From Plumapathes pennacea (Eukaryota > Cnidaria > Anthozoa > Antipatharia > Myriopathidae), in the NCBI GenBank assembly GCA_964036295.1, contig OZ038462.1, forward strand, positions 40,963,680-41,027,679: DNA of 64,000 nucleotides. The letters run 5' to 3'. The first letter of the stretch is position 1; every line of letters starts with the position of its first letter. A program made the position numbers and the translations under genes. Positions 1 to 13,000 of the stretch are shown here, piece after piece. Under the pieces are notes generated by a model, which worked only from the letters and a program-made list of their open reading frames with translations, had not been told where the DNA came from and made no database searches.

Positions 1-67
1 AGAGGCTGGAGAGGCACTTTGGCAGCTATTTAGTGTTCAGTTTTGAACGAAGGAGGTTCAGTTTTGC

Positions 68-655
68 ATGCTTCTTATTTTGTCTTTCTCGCCTAATAGC
101 CGCCATAGTATGGTAACAGCGTGCATTTCGTGTACAATAGCAGCCAGTCCTGTCTACGACGAACAGTTTCACTTCGGCCCCCAATCTCATGGGAACAAAG
201 TAGTGTTTGTGCCATACGCGGGTCAGCGAGTACGTGGTGTGGTCAGATGCTTTCGTTGTAACAAGCCTCGGTGTCTTTACTCTGGTCGACAGCTGTCATC
301 TCACAAGAGGTCGCTGCTGGAAGAACTCACTGAGGACATGGTGTTCTCTTGTGGCTCGCCAATACTTCCTCCCATCCATCCTTTACAGGGACAACTCTAC
401 ATGAAGAATTTAAGTTGTGATGATCCGGTGGAATCCTCGTTTTACGCCAGTAGACTGTCTCTATCCCCAGTCTGTGTACACTGCGGAGGAAACGGTGACA
501 GCAAGGATCAAGTAGCGCTGTCAAACATTCGCCGTGTCTTGCCAACTTGTAGAGTATGCAGAAACGCTGGACTCCTTCCCAAGCCGTTCATCACTGTTAA
601 TCGTTCTGTGCATAGCAGCAGTGAAGAAAGCGGGGGCGATGATACTGTTCGCTAA
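68..655 (+). CDS. C-terminal part of an uncharacterised Cys-rich protein
   Basis: An open frame runs from 47 (after a stop at 44-46) to a TAA at 653-655. The in-frame ATGs at 68 and 110 could be starts, but the cag at 141-143 is also a usable splice acceptor, so this may be only the last exon of a gene that begins outside the window. The protein has paired cysteines: CFRC near residue 61, CVHC near residue 137 and CRVC near residue 162. These suggest a zinc-binding fold. The C-terminal tail is rich in Ser, Glu and Asp. I have an impression, not checked, that similar Cys-rich C-terminal proteins are multi-copy in invertebrate genomes, possibly linked to mobile elements. Function is unknown. 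The codon content and conserved-looking cysteines make a real coding segment more likely than a chance ORF. Confidence 0.5.
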   Translation: MLLILSFSPNSRHSMVTACISCTIAASPVYDEQFHFGPQSHGNKVVFVPYAGQRVRGVVRCFRCNKPRCLYSGRQLSSHKRSLLEELTEDMVFSCGSPILPPIHPLQGQLYMKNLSCDDPVESSFYASRLSLSPVCVHCGGNGDSKDQVALSNIRRVLPTCRVCRNAGLLPKPFITVNRSVHSSSEESGGDDTVR

Positions 656-2216
656 AAAATATGAAAATGAGGACGGAATAGAACATTGAAAAGAGTGTGA
701 CAAACTAAGATGATGATAAATTACAAGTTATAGATATGATGGGAGGAGAAAAACATATATTTCATTATTAGTTATTATTGTTGAGAAAGGGTTAAATGGA
801 GGCCTTACCTGGAGATGGGGTAGAGCAAAGGGACAAACTGATCATACGTTAGTATAGTAATAACAGATAGAAAGCGGAAGGGTTTCAAACGTCGAAATTT
901 TCATGTTCTGAGCTCAATACAAATTTTGAAACTTGTATAAACTATATTAGTATACACTCATATCTTCGTTGTTGATGTGTTAAATTTTTGTTAAAATTAA
1001 CTTTAACATATATTTATACCGTAGTTAATCAATTTGTACTAGGGTTTAGGATTTTACCATGAAAACTTATTAGTTGCACTATTTTAGATAATGTAGTAGT
1101 ATATTTTATTGGATAAATTAATAGCAATGATGTGTGTATTGTTTGTATGTAGTCATGTTCTTTTGCCATTGAGTATAGAAGTACACCACAATGCCTTCCA
1201 CAGACGAACGCAGGACCGAAGCAACTGACATACCCACAACCGCGGACAATTGACACATTCCCCCCTCCCCCCATTCAATGTTGATAAATTAATTATTTAG
1301 CCACGGTTTTCCGTCAAAATATTACTGAAACCCTTCCAAATTCAAGTTACAACATTGATAACGGGTAGGGGGGACTCAAAAGCAGTTCTTCCATGATGAT
1401 TTTGACAAAAAGTACTAAATTTAAAGCATGTGTCAACACATTTTGTCCGCCATTGTCTGAATGCAGGATTTTAATTCTACCCTTAATGGTTTTCCAGACA
1501 AGTTTGGAAACGATGTGAATTTTTAGGAACACCGAGTGCTATTTTTGGCTGAAATGTAAGCTCATATTACCTCAAGTTAGAAATTGACAGTGGAATAAAG
1601 CGTCAGTTACAGTATTGATATCCTGCGCGTCAAGTCAGATAATGTTTCAAGCGAAGATTGCTCTAGATCAAAAGAGTTTGTGCGTTTTTATGATCATATG
1701 CATGGGGTCCCATATTTCCATCGAAATGCGCGATGCGACATTAGGCAATGTAACCTGTTCGGGATCAGCATGGGTGAAAGTCAGTCGAAAATAAACGAAC
1801 AATATCTCACGATAAGCGCACATACAACGAGCAATTATAACTGATGTCCAAGAAATCGTGTAATAGAGGAGGTCGAAAATACCAGTCCCTGAGAGAACTA
1901 GTCTTGGTCTGCTGCGAAGAGATGAAATGTAGGACGTATCAAAGACAAGTCATCTTTTTACGTCGATGAAATTCGCTCGAAACGTGAGCCGGCAACACGT
2001 TCTTTACCGCGTTAAACTAGTTGAGGTTTCAGCACGATTGGTCCATCAGAAACCATGATGGCGATCTTTTAAATTCAGAAAAATGAGAAACTATAGTATG
2101 GAGTGGGGGCGCCTTCACCTATAAAGTCTCTTATTTCTCTCATTTTTAAAAGATTGCCATTCAGTTTCGTATGGACCAATCGTGGAATACGCACTAATTT
2201 GGATGTGCTCTTTCTT

Positions 2217-2253
<37 letters not shown>

Positions 2254-3887
2254 CATAAATTTTGATTTTAATTAATTTTGCACAACTCCGAAATGGCTAA
2301 TACGGAACCCTATAGTACCACAAATAAAGATTAACGCATTACTTTTTTAAGGAACCTGGCCACTGGCCACCCTAGGTAATGCAAGTATTCGTTTTTGTTC
2401 AGCGTTTCAAATTGTTCTGACTTTGTTCTGGGATTGTGTTATGTATGTCTTGTGTTACTGTAAGCTAGCCTCGTTCATTTCTGTGGCTTTACGTTTTCTT
2501 GTTAGCTCTGTGTTGTTGTTTTTTGTTGTTGTGGTGTGGTATATTTTTGTCAGTGTGTAATAATGTTTGAGTGCAGTTGACTGCGGCATGGTGCAGCCAT
2601 ACTTTAATCCTTTCACTACCGATCTCAAAATACAGTAAGAATTGATTTTCCAATCAGCTTTCGTACTGAATTTCCAGATTTTCAAGTTCAAGCTTTCATC
2701 TGAGAAAACTGTTTCGGTAAGTTCTCCATACCGTATGATATATCTCCGGTGAGAGACTGAAGGAGAAGATTTAAGTTTAAGTTTAGTATAGAGTAGTATG
2801 AAGTAGTAGAGTATAGTGTAGTGTCGTATGGTTGTCGCTGTTGTATAAGCTCTGTGTCGTGCAGAATTTTTTAACTATCCAGAGAATGACACGGAATGCA
2901 AGGCAAGATTTTATATCTAAAATAGTTCTGGCTATTTTCTAAATTATTTACGTTTTCTAATGTTCCTACAACTTTTCTAGGCTATATCTTCAAAATAAAA
3001 CCCTGCATTTTGCTTTACTGACAGAGTAATCAAGTATAACAATGATGCTGTCAGTACGAACCCTATACTGTCAAGCTTTTGTTAGCACTCTCCTTTCAGC
3101 TTCAGTTTATAAAAGACCTAAAAACTTCGACTTAGTACAAAATCTCTTATTAGAGATACTAGAGAAAACCTGTCCAACTAAAAAACTTCTACAACAAATA
3201 TTACTGAGATTTAAAAGGAAAAATTCCAGCCAAAAGTGTAACACGTCCACCCAAAGATACTTGTGTTGAATGCCAATTTCCAGGAAATTAAACAATATGA
3301 CAATAATGGCCGACTTAAAGTCAAAATCATTAATTCTATATTACATGATTTAAATATGTTATGATATAAACTACGTTAATGTGTACCAGGAACGAAATAA
3401 TGTTTACATAGCCGGGTCCAAATATAAGAACCATATTTCGTTGTCGCCATGTTTCCGTGGTTTTGGCAACATTTGTGCCTCTTTGTGCTCTGGAGTTTTA
3501 AACTTCGGTGCATCTTTCACCTGAAACAAAACCATCAGACGATAGGAATGAACGCGACATGGCATTTGATACGTCAACATCACGTGATACGACTTTTGAC
3601 ACTATTACGAGCCTGGAACAGCATAAAAACCCACCACAAACGACCAAAAATACACAGACAGCAATGGGAAAACCACACGGCACAGTAACACTGACAAAGA
3701 ACTATAGAAAAGCAGAGGATGTTTCAAACGAGTCTCCAGGCCTTGCTTTGGAAACAAGATCTGTGAGACTCTCGTGCTCCTCCTGGTTACCACACTTCGG
3801 AGGTAGTGTAGCCCACACTCAGGCTCTTAAAGATAACTGAGGAAAGAACTACTAAAATCAGGTAAATCTTCGGAGATTTTCTTAATT
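656..3887. other. Intergenic region with repeats, no gene recognised
   Basis: No ORF here looks like a conserved protein. The stretch holds a long poly-T tract (2220-2248), an inverted repeat (2032-2193), a degenerate copy of the CCCTTTCACTCCC element (about 2685-2770) and a short AGTAT-rich repeat (2785-2830). ORFs at 3042-3269 and 3449-3840 overlap each other in several frames and show no domain. The right end may contain the last exon and 3' UTR of the LIM-domain gene on the - strand. Confidence 0.5.
2032..2193. repeat. Inverted repeat, MITE-like
   Basis: The left arm (CACGATTGGTCCAT, then a GGCGATCTTTTAAA block) is mirrored by the right arm (GGCAATC-type block, then ATGGACCAATCGTG). A spacer of about 50 bp separates them. 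This looks like a short foldback or MITE element; I did not find a clear target-site duplication. Confidence 0.55.
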
Positions 3888-4069
3888 TTACGACGAGTAT
3901 ATCAGGATGCCGTGTTCAGGTTCTTTTCCTAAATTCCGCGGTAAAATCTTCCGTATCTTGTTGCGGGAGCAGATTTGCCCAGACTCAAAGAGTGTGTAAA
4001 TCAAGTGAATGTAATAGCAAAGAAAGAAATGAATGTACAAACAACGAAAAAAAAAAAAACAGCACTCAC

Positions 4070-7000
4070 CTTCCTCAGTTATGAAGCACCTCTCGCAGTG
4101 CAATCGTGAATCCGTGATCTGCAGTATGTGACTGGAGTGTTCGTCGAAGGGTGCTTGACAAACCACACACTGAAAGCAGTGCAGATGCCAGTATTTGTTC
4201 ACTTCAGCCACGAACATCGATATACTTTTCTCAATGGTTGTGCCGCAGTATTCGCACACCACATGGTTGCTCTCGCCGTGAACAAATGTCTCGTATATGT
4301 TATACCCCAGGGGACCGTTCTTTTTTGAAGGCTTGTCCACCGTATCAGAGCGTTTGTCGCCCTCTTCCGTGCCGCGTATTCTAGAGCGCGTCTGTGGCTT
4401 GGGGTAACCATTTTCAAGGGGACCATCCCTTAAAGATGTGACGTTTTTCTTTGCAGGCTTAACTTCCACCGGAGCGTATTGCTTAGAGTGCCGATCCGGC
4501 CTGGAATTATCCTTCCTTGATGGTCTGCTGTTCTGAGGGCGTACTTCTACTTTATAGTGCTTGTTTTCCTTGACACCATTCCTCTGAGAGTGCACGACAG
4601 GTTCAGGATAATCGTAACCTGCGTAACAATTCCTATCGAAGTCGTTCTTCAGATCATAACGGTCGTATCCATTAGAAACGTCTCGTGTCTTCTGGGGTTT
4701 GTGATAACCTTTGTTTCCCAAGGTGGGGCCGTTGTGGTACATTGGTCTATCGTTCTGGAACTTGCTGCTAGTTTCGGGTTCTCTCGATCTGTCTTGTTCG
4801 TCTGTATCTTCCCTGAATATATCCGACAGTTCATTTAGGGAAAACGTTTGTGGAGGCTTTTTCATCGGCTCTATCAGAGGCTCCACTATATCATTTTCCG
4901 GCTGCTGTTTCTGTGGCTGATTTTTCTCTATCATAAATCTTTCGGTCTCTTGTGCCGTAGTCCCTTCCTCTTTCTTGTCACGCCTGTGTGGGTCCGAGTG
5001 CCCATTGAATCTTTCGGACCGATGTCTGCCTCTCTGCGCAAGTTCTTGCTCTCGCTCTCTCTTCTCCTTCCAGGACCTCTCCTCCTCCACCATATCCATA
5101 AGATTACCGTCTCTTATGCTACCATTCTGAGGTGGTCTGTTATATCTCTCATCAACAAAGCCATCCGTGTGGTTGTTATGTTTGTCATTTTCATCAGATT
5201 CCTGCTCCCCCTCAGAAGTGTAGGACGCTTGCATCTGACTCAACAGATATTGTGCGCTCTCCCGGTGTTTACGGTTCGTGACCGTTAGCTCGTTTCTCAG
5301 CTTCGCTCGGTAGTCCGCATCACGCAGCTGTTTCTTCAAGTACACTTGTTCGGTTTCAGGGTTCAGATCACGGTTCTCGACATCTTTGAGTGTTTCTGAC
5401 TCAATCATTTTCTCTCCCGTGCCGTTCCACGCTCCCTGTCGCCCATAGGGATATCCGCCTCCGTCGCCATTTCTTGTACGATCCAATTGCTCTTTGTTAA
5501 TGTCGAGAACTCTTGCTTTCGCCAGCTGTCCTTGCTGTGCGTCCTTCCTGGGCACGTTATTGGCTTCCTGTTTCCGATTTGGATGCATCTGCCGATCCCT
5601 GTCCTGTAATTGTACGTCTTGTGTTGGTCCAGAGGGATTTGAATGTAGCTGGGGTACCTGGTTATTTTTTCCGACGATGGCAAACACATTGGGGCGGATT
5701 CTAGTAAGTGGACGGTCCTTCAGGTCACTAGCCTTGCTAGATGCCATCTCCTTTGGTGCGTTTCCATGTTCATTCCCCATATTTTGCTGTGGCATTCTAT
5801 CGTTTCTTTCTCCATCTTCAAAACCCCATTTGCAAGGTTCAGCTGTATTGCCGCTGTTTCCATCTGTACGCATTGGCGCAGCGTTCAGGACATTGTCGAA
5901 TTGATCAAATCGCTGAAGAGGTGGTTCTTGAGAAACTTCATTGTCATTGCTCCAAAGGTAAATGGTTCGACCCTGGGCAGAGTTTCTCGGGGCATCAGCC
6001 GCTTTGTTTTTGTTTGGTGGCCGCTGCTTTCGTTCCATTGGTGGTTCTGGCATCGAGTTCAACACTGAAGTTGCTGATAGAGATAAGCATGTTATGGCTA
6101 TTAACCAGATGAGCAAATCGGTACCATCATAGGAACATAAGGACCGAGTGGAACGCGAATTTTCTAATTTCTATTCACCCCACATACTGTAGTTCAGAGA
6201 GTATCTATATATACTGAGCTAAGTAGTCATATGATACAGAATGGAAAACTTGCACAGAACGACAATGAACAAATACAACTACAACAAGAGAAACAAAAAA
6301 AAAAAAAAAAACAATGGACAATGATAAACCAAAGCGAAGTACTGCCTTACTTTGTGGCTGGAACACATTCCGATCCTGTTGCTGCTGCTGATATCTGTGA
6401 GCTTCACTGTCCCTGGATGGTTTCCTTTCTCCAGCTCTGTCCACCATCCTGTACTGCTTCTGGTTCCTCGGGGCATTATCTCCTCTCTGGTATACTGATT
6501 TTCCCTCCTCATGGTCGTAATGTGGCCTCTGTTTTGGATATTCCCGCGAAAGGGCTGTTACGCGACCAACAGGGACTTGCTCGGGTTTGTCAAAATCATC
6601 CTGTAGGTACCTTTCCTCGGAATACATCCTTTCTTGTCGTTTTCTCTCCCCTTGTGAGTAAGGATGGAACTTATAGCCCTCGTCCACCTGCTCGGATTTT
6701 GCGTGGGCATTTTGCACCATAGGTTCTTGTCTAAACTCTGTAGGGGCTGCGTTTCTCTCGTGTTTCTCAAACAGAACTTCGGGATCTTCAAAGACTTCGT
6801 GATAGTCATCAGCGCTGATGTCAGCCGTGCGATATGGAAAGCCGTCTTCATGGTTATCAGTAAGTGAGCTCCTACGATGCACATGGTCGGAGTACTCCGC
6901 TGGAAAGCCGTGCCATGTGCGAGTTTTCATTTCTCGTTCAATGCGCTCCAGCTCGTCCTTGTTTACCAAAGACTTGCGCGAGGGGATCCCTCCCTCTTTA

Positions 7001-10000
7001 GGACGCAACTGGTCGGCTTCTATCTCTGTGAACCTTCTTGTTAAGTCCTGCACTTTGTATCGTTTCTGTGGGGCATCATTCTTGGGCTTACGTATTTGCT
7101 CAGCTTTCTCTTGCGGCGAGTCCCGATTCATCATGGACGGAGGACAGACGAAATCGTGATACGATAATTTTCGACCGTCTAGAGCTGAATAGGATTTGGA
7201 TCTGGGAGGAGGACTAGGTTTGCTATATTCCCTTGGTCGTCCTCTACTTCTGCGGGTTTCCGTGTCTTCGTCTTGAACTTCTTCCCTTGGACCTCTTTTT
7301 TGCAGTTCCCTAACTTCCGTTCTCCAAGGCATTTCTTCGTCTGCTTTCTGCGACTCACTTACAAATGTATCTCTGCTCTTGCTGGGCGGAGGTCGCGAAA
7401 AATCGCGGTATGACATCTTTCGTGGACTTGGACTAACAGCAGTTTCCATATGATCATCAGGGATGGGTCTATCCTCTGACAAATCTTCTCTCGCCGACGA
7501 ACTCTTTAGTTCTCTGACCTCTTGCCTCCACGGCATCTCGTCTACGTCTTTATCCCTTTCGGCCTCTCGCAGAAATTCGTTCGACTTGGGATTCCCATGC
7601 TTCACTGGAACGAAGTCACGATACGAGAAATTTACTTCATCCTTATCGTAAGCGGACTCTGTGAGGTGCTCAATGGAAGGTTCTACTTGTTCTTCGGTGG
7701 GAGGTCTGTCCCTCAAGTCTCGAAGTTCTTGTCTCCAAGGCATTTCTTCTTCGCGTTTTTCATTTCTCTCTTCGCGCACGAACGTGTCTCTCTTTACACT
7801 CCTGTGTGGAACTATTGAAAAGTCCCGGTACTTCATATTTCGAACATCCAGCCCATCAGGCGATTCAAACATGGGCTCATGGACCTTGGACTGTTCTTCC
7901 GGTTCCTCTTCCCTTGGCGACCGCTCCTTTAGCTCTTTCACTTCTTGTCTCCATGGCATTTCTCGAACGCCTTTCTCTCTTTCCAGTTCTCTTAGATAAG
8001 CGTCTCTTTTGAGACTTCCCGATTTTGGTACAGGATTGACAGCTCGCTGTGAAGAAATCCTGCGATCGTTCTCAAGGCTTGATTCTGCAGCGCGTCTGGG
8101 AGGAACTATTTCTTCTCTTGGAGGTCTACCCTTTAGCTGTCTCACCTCTTGGCGCCAAGGCATTTCGGTAGGATCTTCCTCTCTCTCTAACTCTTGCAAA
8201 AACTTCTTCTTCCTCTGACCTCCTTTCGGTACAGGAACATAATCGTTATATGAAAAGCCCCCGGAATGCAGGCGCTCGTCCTTTTCTGCCACTCGTTTCC
8301 CATTTCTCTCCTCTCTAGGAGGCTTGTTATCAATGTCGTCGAAGGAAGGTTGCTTTCTTGACGCGAACCCTTCGCGCTTCTCTCTAGGAGGTTGCTGCAC
8401 AAAATCGCGATACGACAAGTTCTGCGCCTCCTGTTCTGGTGCTGACTCGTCGACGGACGCGCTTTCTGGCTGAATCTGCTCTTCGCCAAAGGGGTGGTAT
8501 TCTGTTGGATCTCCAAAATCGAAGCTGTCGTTTCCGTATCTCTCTCGTGTAAAACGAGCGGTCCTTCCAAGTCGTCGTGGGACTTCTTCAGTCAGTTGAG
8601 GAGTATCGTCTGCCCGAGAAGGAATCTCGCTATCGTTTAAGTGACGTTCGTTTGTGCTTGGTGTGATTTCTATTGGCTCTTCTGTACTCTCCCAGGTGCT
8701 AATGTCTTTGATGTAAGGAGCCACATTACCACTGTACTGGTATTCATAATTGTTTGGCCTTTGATGGCGAGTGAGGGGCTCCCTTTCTCGGAAAACGTTT
8801 TCACTTGAAGAATTGGATATCTCTTCGTGAGGTCTGTAGGAAGAACCGAAGGATCGAGATTCCCTATCCAAACTGCCAGTAGATCGGCTTTGGTTCATAC
8901 GCAGTATCTTGCTCTCCTGTAAGTTTACAACAGAAACATCAATACTTGAAAGAGCATGAGAGAGAAAATTGTTAACTCTTGCACCGCTGCAATGTTTCTG
9001 TCCAAGTGTAAACAATAAATTGACTAATTTAACTTATTAAAAATTAAATTAACACCGCCCAACAACAACAACATGAACGTACTCTTTGAGATGCTTCATT
9101 TCAGGACTTTATGTTATTACCCGGGAAAGGGGAGGGGGAGGGAGGGGTTACTTATGTACGGGGAGACTCCGCCCAAGTTTTCAACCACTTAACCCTATCC
9201 ACCCCCCCCCCCCCCCCCCTCCCCCTCCCCCCCGGGATTTCACCTTTGGCAGTAATGTATGAGTCAAATTCAACTGCGATAATCCCCCCGGGGGCAAACC
9301 CTCGAGCATTTGACTCTTTTGAAAATCTTTATTCACGGTCAAATGCCCCGCCAATCGGGCTCCGCAGCGTCGAACTTCCCATTCTCCACGAGGGATTTCA
9401 ATAGGTTAAATAAAACGCGACAGAAGTATTAATCGCGACAGGAACCGCCACTTTACTTCCTATATGAATTGTACTGAATATTGGCCAATATTAAAAGCGG
9501 GTAAAAGCCAACAAACACGCAAAACAAAGACAGCAAACGCTAACCAACACTTTGCCAATGGTCAAATGCCCCACGGGGCGGGCCTGGTTTCGCGTCAAAT
9601 GCCCGCCTATGCGGAGAAGAACTGGAGTCAAATGGCCGGGGTAAGCCCCCACTGCGGGGGAGGGGGGGGGGGGGGGGGGGGGGAATGATCGCAGTTGGAA
9701 TTGATATTTTATTGAAGAACTCACTAACCTTTTGAGCTTGCTGATCTAACTCCTCGAATTTGCTTTTCTTGTCTCCTAATTTCACTTCTGCGTCTTTTGG
9801 AAGAAAAACACCAGAGGATCGTTTGCTGTGCTCACGATCACTGGTGGAAAGACGGCGTTTCCCTTGTAGCGTCTCCATATCCTGGAACAGAAAAAACGAT
9901 CCGTTAAGCTATTAACAGTATTTTTGGCATGTTATCTAAGTTTAAATTGAAAGAAATGGAAAACAACACTTTGTGGGAGTTATTTTTCAGCAGATAATGC

Positions 10001-13000
10001 GATTATTTCTCCGCGGCGGTCCCGTTCTGCAGCGACGAAACAGCTTCGTCTACGCCGCCAACACTCTTTTCCGAGTCAAAATATTTTTTACGTTTCATAT
10101 CTTTATAATCTGTTCCGTTGCTTTCTATGCATTGAAATTCGACGATGGTGAGCTTTACAATTTTGGTACTCGTTGAGACCACTATTTCGCAATTCAATGG
10201 GTGAATCTGTCAGAACCCCCGAAGAGAAGTGACGCTATTCAACTTTTATACGTTAAAATATTCCCTTATACTGTGTAGCATGTTCTATCGGTATACTGGT
10301 TACTATAATTTCTAATTTCGCCTCGATTCACACCTATTCTAGCTATAACACGTGTGAGTCGGGACGACCACGCAGGCACAAATACAATGAAAGAAGTAAA
10401 AAAGCAAAACATGCATTTTCTTAAGTTCGCGCTTGTGCTGTCCCGGTTCGCACCTAACTTCTCTCGTGCTTGCGCTTATGTTTCCGTCGTACATATGAAC
10501 CAGCGCTCTTACTATCGGCCTCCTCCCAGTTCATGTTGGGGAAGCGTATTGCTGCAACTACATTGCCAACAAAGACTAACCAATCATCTCTATCCGGAGT
10601 CTCTCTTTGCCTACCTCTGAGGCTTGTCTCTCCAGATTTTCGAACATTTCTTGTTTTCTTCTCAGCGTGGGATCAGCATTCCCTGAAGATTGTCTTCTCA
10701 CTGCTTTCCCATCGGCGACTCGATGTTCACCTCGAAGGACAGCGGAATCCTACAAGGTGTTAAAGTGAAAAGGTAATTCCTTCCTTCCGTTTGTGAAGAG
10801 ACACTACTGGTGCCATAAAGAGAATTAATAATAAATAATGTATTCTACTGTTTATCTGTGGAGTTCAAAGACTCTGGGTAATCATAAATATGATCTTGTA
10901 TTTATGGATACTTCGAGACAATGCACTAAAAATATTAGCAGTGTCATGTAATCGGATCTGACCAGCTAAAGTACCCGAGATCCTCTGCGCGTGCAATTTA
11001 CCAGAAAAGCGCACGAGTTTCAGGGCCTCATTTTCCCGAATAATAACCAAGATGAACAAATCTGTTGCTCTTGATTCCATTTTTATTGCATGCTTGCCCG
11101 GCATAATAAGCAGAGGTCCCGATTGTTGTTGGCAAATAGGAAAAAACAAACAAAAAATGAGGAATTTTTATACCGTGAGATCTCCCAAATGAGTATATTT
11201 GACATTTAAAACAATATAGAGCTCTAAGCCTTCAACAGAATACAGGATCCATAGCTTATTTTCGACAGCTTACGGTAGTCAATCTTATATATATATATAT
11301 TTTTTCTAAGTATTTAAATGTGGCATCCACACTTGAAAGATAAACTACTCCGAATTTGGAGCCCTTGAGTCAGTTAAAGAAACCTTTACGATCTGTTTTC
11401 TTTAACAAAAAGAGCACAGCGAAAATAACGTGGTGATCAATTAAATGGAATAAATTTAGTGATGTTAAACCAACGAAGATTGTGAGCCAACCTTGCAACT
11501 CCCAATTCCCGTCAACTGAAACTCAAGAGTGTTACTAGTACTCAAATGAAAGCTCTCGATGGGCCCCGATTCTGACAGCAGTTATGTATTCACGGTTGTT
11601 TTAGAGTGACTTTAATATTTTTCGCGCCTCCGCTATTCTTTAGACATAGAAACATGAAATATTCAGAACAGAAGGCAGAAATAGTCATTCTCGCACACGT
11701 TTAAAGGAAGGACAAATGGACAAGCAGAAAGGTTTGATGAAAAATCACAAAATACAATATTATAAACAATAAAGGAAGGTCAAACGGGAATATTTTATAG
11801 AAGTACAGAAAAGATGACAACCAAACCAAACCAATATCTGTTTCTGGTAGAAGTTACGTCTGTGTTTGTGGCGGGTTTTATCGGGGGGAAAAAACGAACA
11901 GAACAGAACAGAAAACCGAGGGTGCTTGTTGTTTTTTGATGGAAATATGCCCGTAAAGCCCAAGAAGTGAACTGGTTTCCTGAACTAACTGCCGGACAGG
12001 TGGACATATAGGTATCCGAACGCATTTGTTGCTATATAACAAGACAAACAGTGACCAATATACGACTGAAATCTTAGCGACAGAGCAGGTACCTAGGTAG
12101 GGAAAGCGTCCTTTTGTAAAGATCACTTACAGTTACTCGGTTGGCCAAATGGATGACCACCATCAGGAAACGCAGCACCGAATGAACGGTCACAAACACG
12201 AAGAAAATGCATATGTTTAAATTAAACTTCAGCTGAAGGCTTATCAGATTAGCATAGTTTCGAGTAAATTGGCGTAAGTCAATGTAACCTGCTGTGGTTG
12301 AGTGGAACACTACAATTTGCGCCCAAGTGCCAAATTTCACCCAAGTGTTCCGCCGCGTGTACAATTTTCAAACTTTACCTCATCGTGTTTATTAATTTAA
12401 ATGTTGGGTTGTCATACCATACCTTTTGCGCTTGGTGATCAAGTTTTTCAAACTTGCGTCGTTTGTCCCCCAGCTGCACGTCAGCGCGGGTTGGGAGGAC
12501 CGCTTTAGTTTTTGACGGGCCATCGCGAGAGTCTGCCGACAGTTGAGGACGAATCTTGCCTTGTAACGTGGCACTTTCCTATTGGTGGAGAAGAAGTTGG
12601 CAACGTATTGTTAAGGGTCTATGACGTCACGGAATGACAGCCCTTAATTGCATGAACTTTTTATCCTGCACTAATCCAATTATTTTATTATTGTTATAAA
12701 AACACGATAGTCGGAGATGTAGAGTTCTCACCACATCACTCGTATGTATTCTTCTTGGATGATTGAGAGAATTTGTATTATATTATATTCTGAGGTCAGG
12801 AGTGCAATAGTTTGTACAATCCACATCAAATGACCTATATTCACGCTAAAGAATCATGTGACACTTTCAGCGAGTAAAATATCTCGATACCACAACAACA
12901 ACAACATTCTTTAATTAATTTACAGTAGTTGTAATAGTTGACTCTGAAGATAATTTCCGTAGTTGACTCTGCATATAACTTCCGCTCAGTCGAAACGTCA

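Noticed and set aside
3498-3840. 110-codon ORF and its antisense as a gene
   Set aside because: No recognisable domain, no splice support, and open frames on both strands in the same place suggest chance.
6074-6116. Apparent signal peptide (MLIWLIAITCLSLS) at the head of the long - strand ORF ending at 3888
   Set aside because: It is the translation of the intron end. A good acceptor (CTCTATCAG) at 6074 joins in phase to the exon at 6351-8916, so the protein does not start there.
8917-9015. ATG start for the 936-codon - strand ORF
   Set aside because: Sequence before 8916 is intron; the acceptor TTACAG precedes GAGAGC in phase with the upstream cassette exons.
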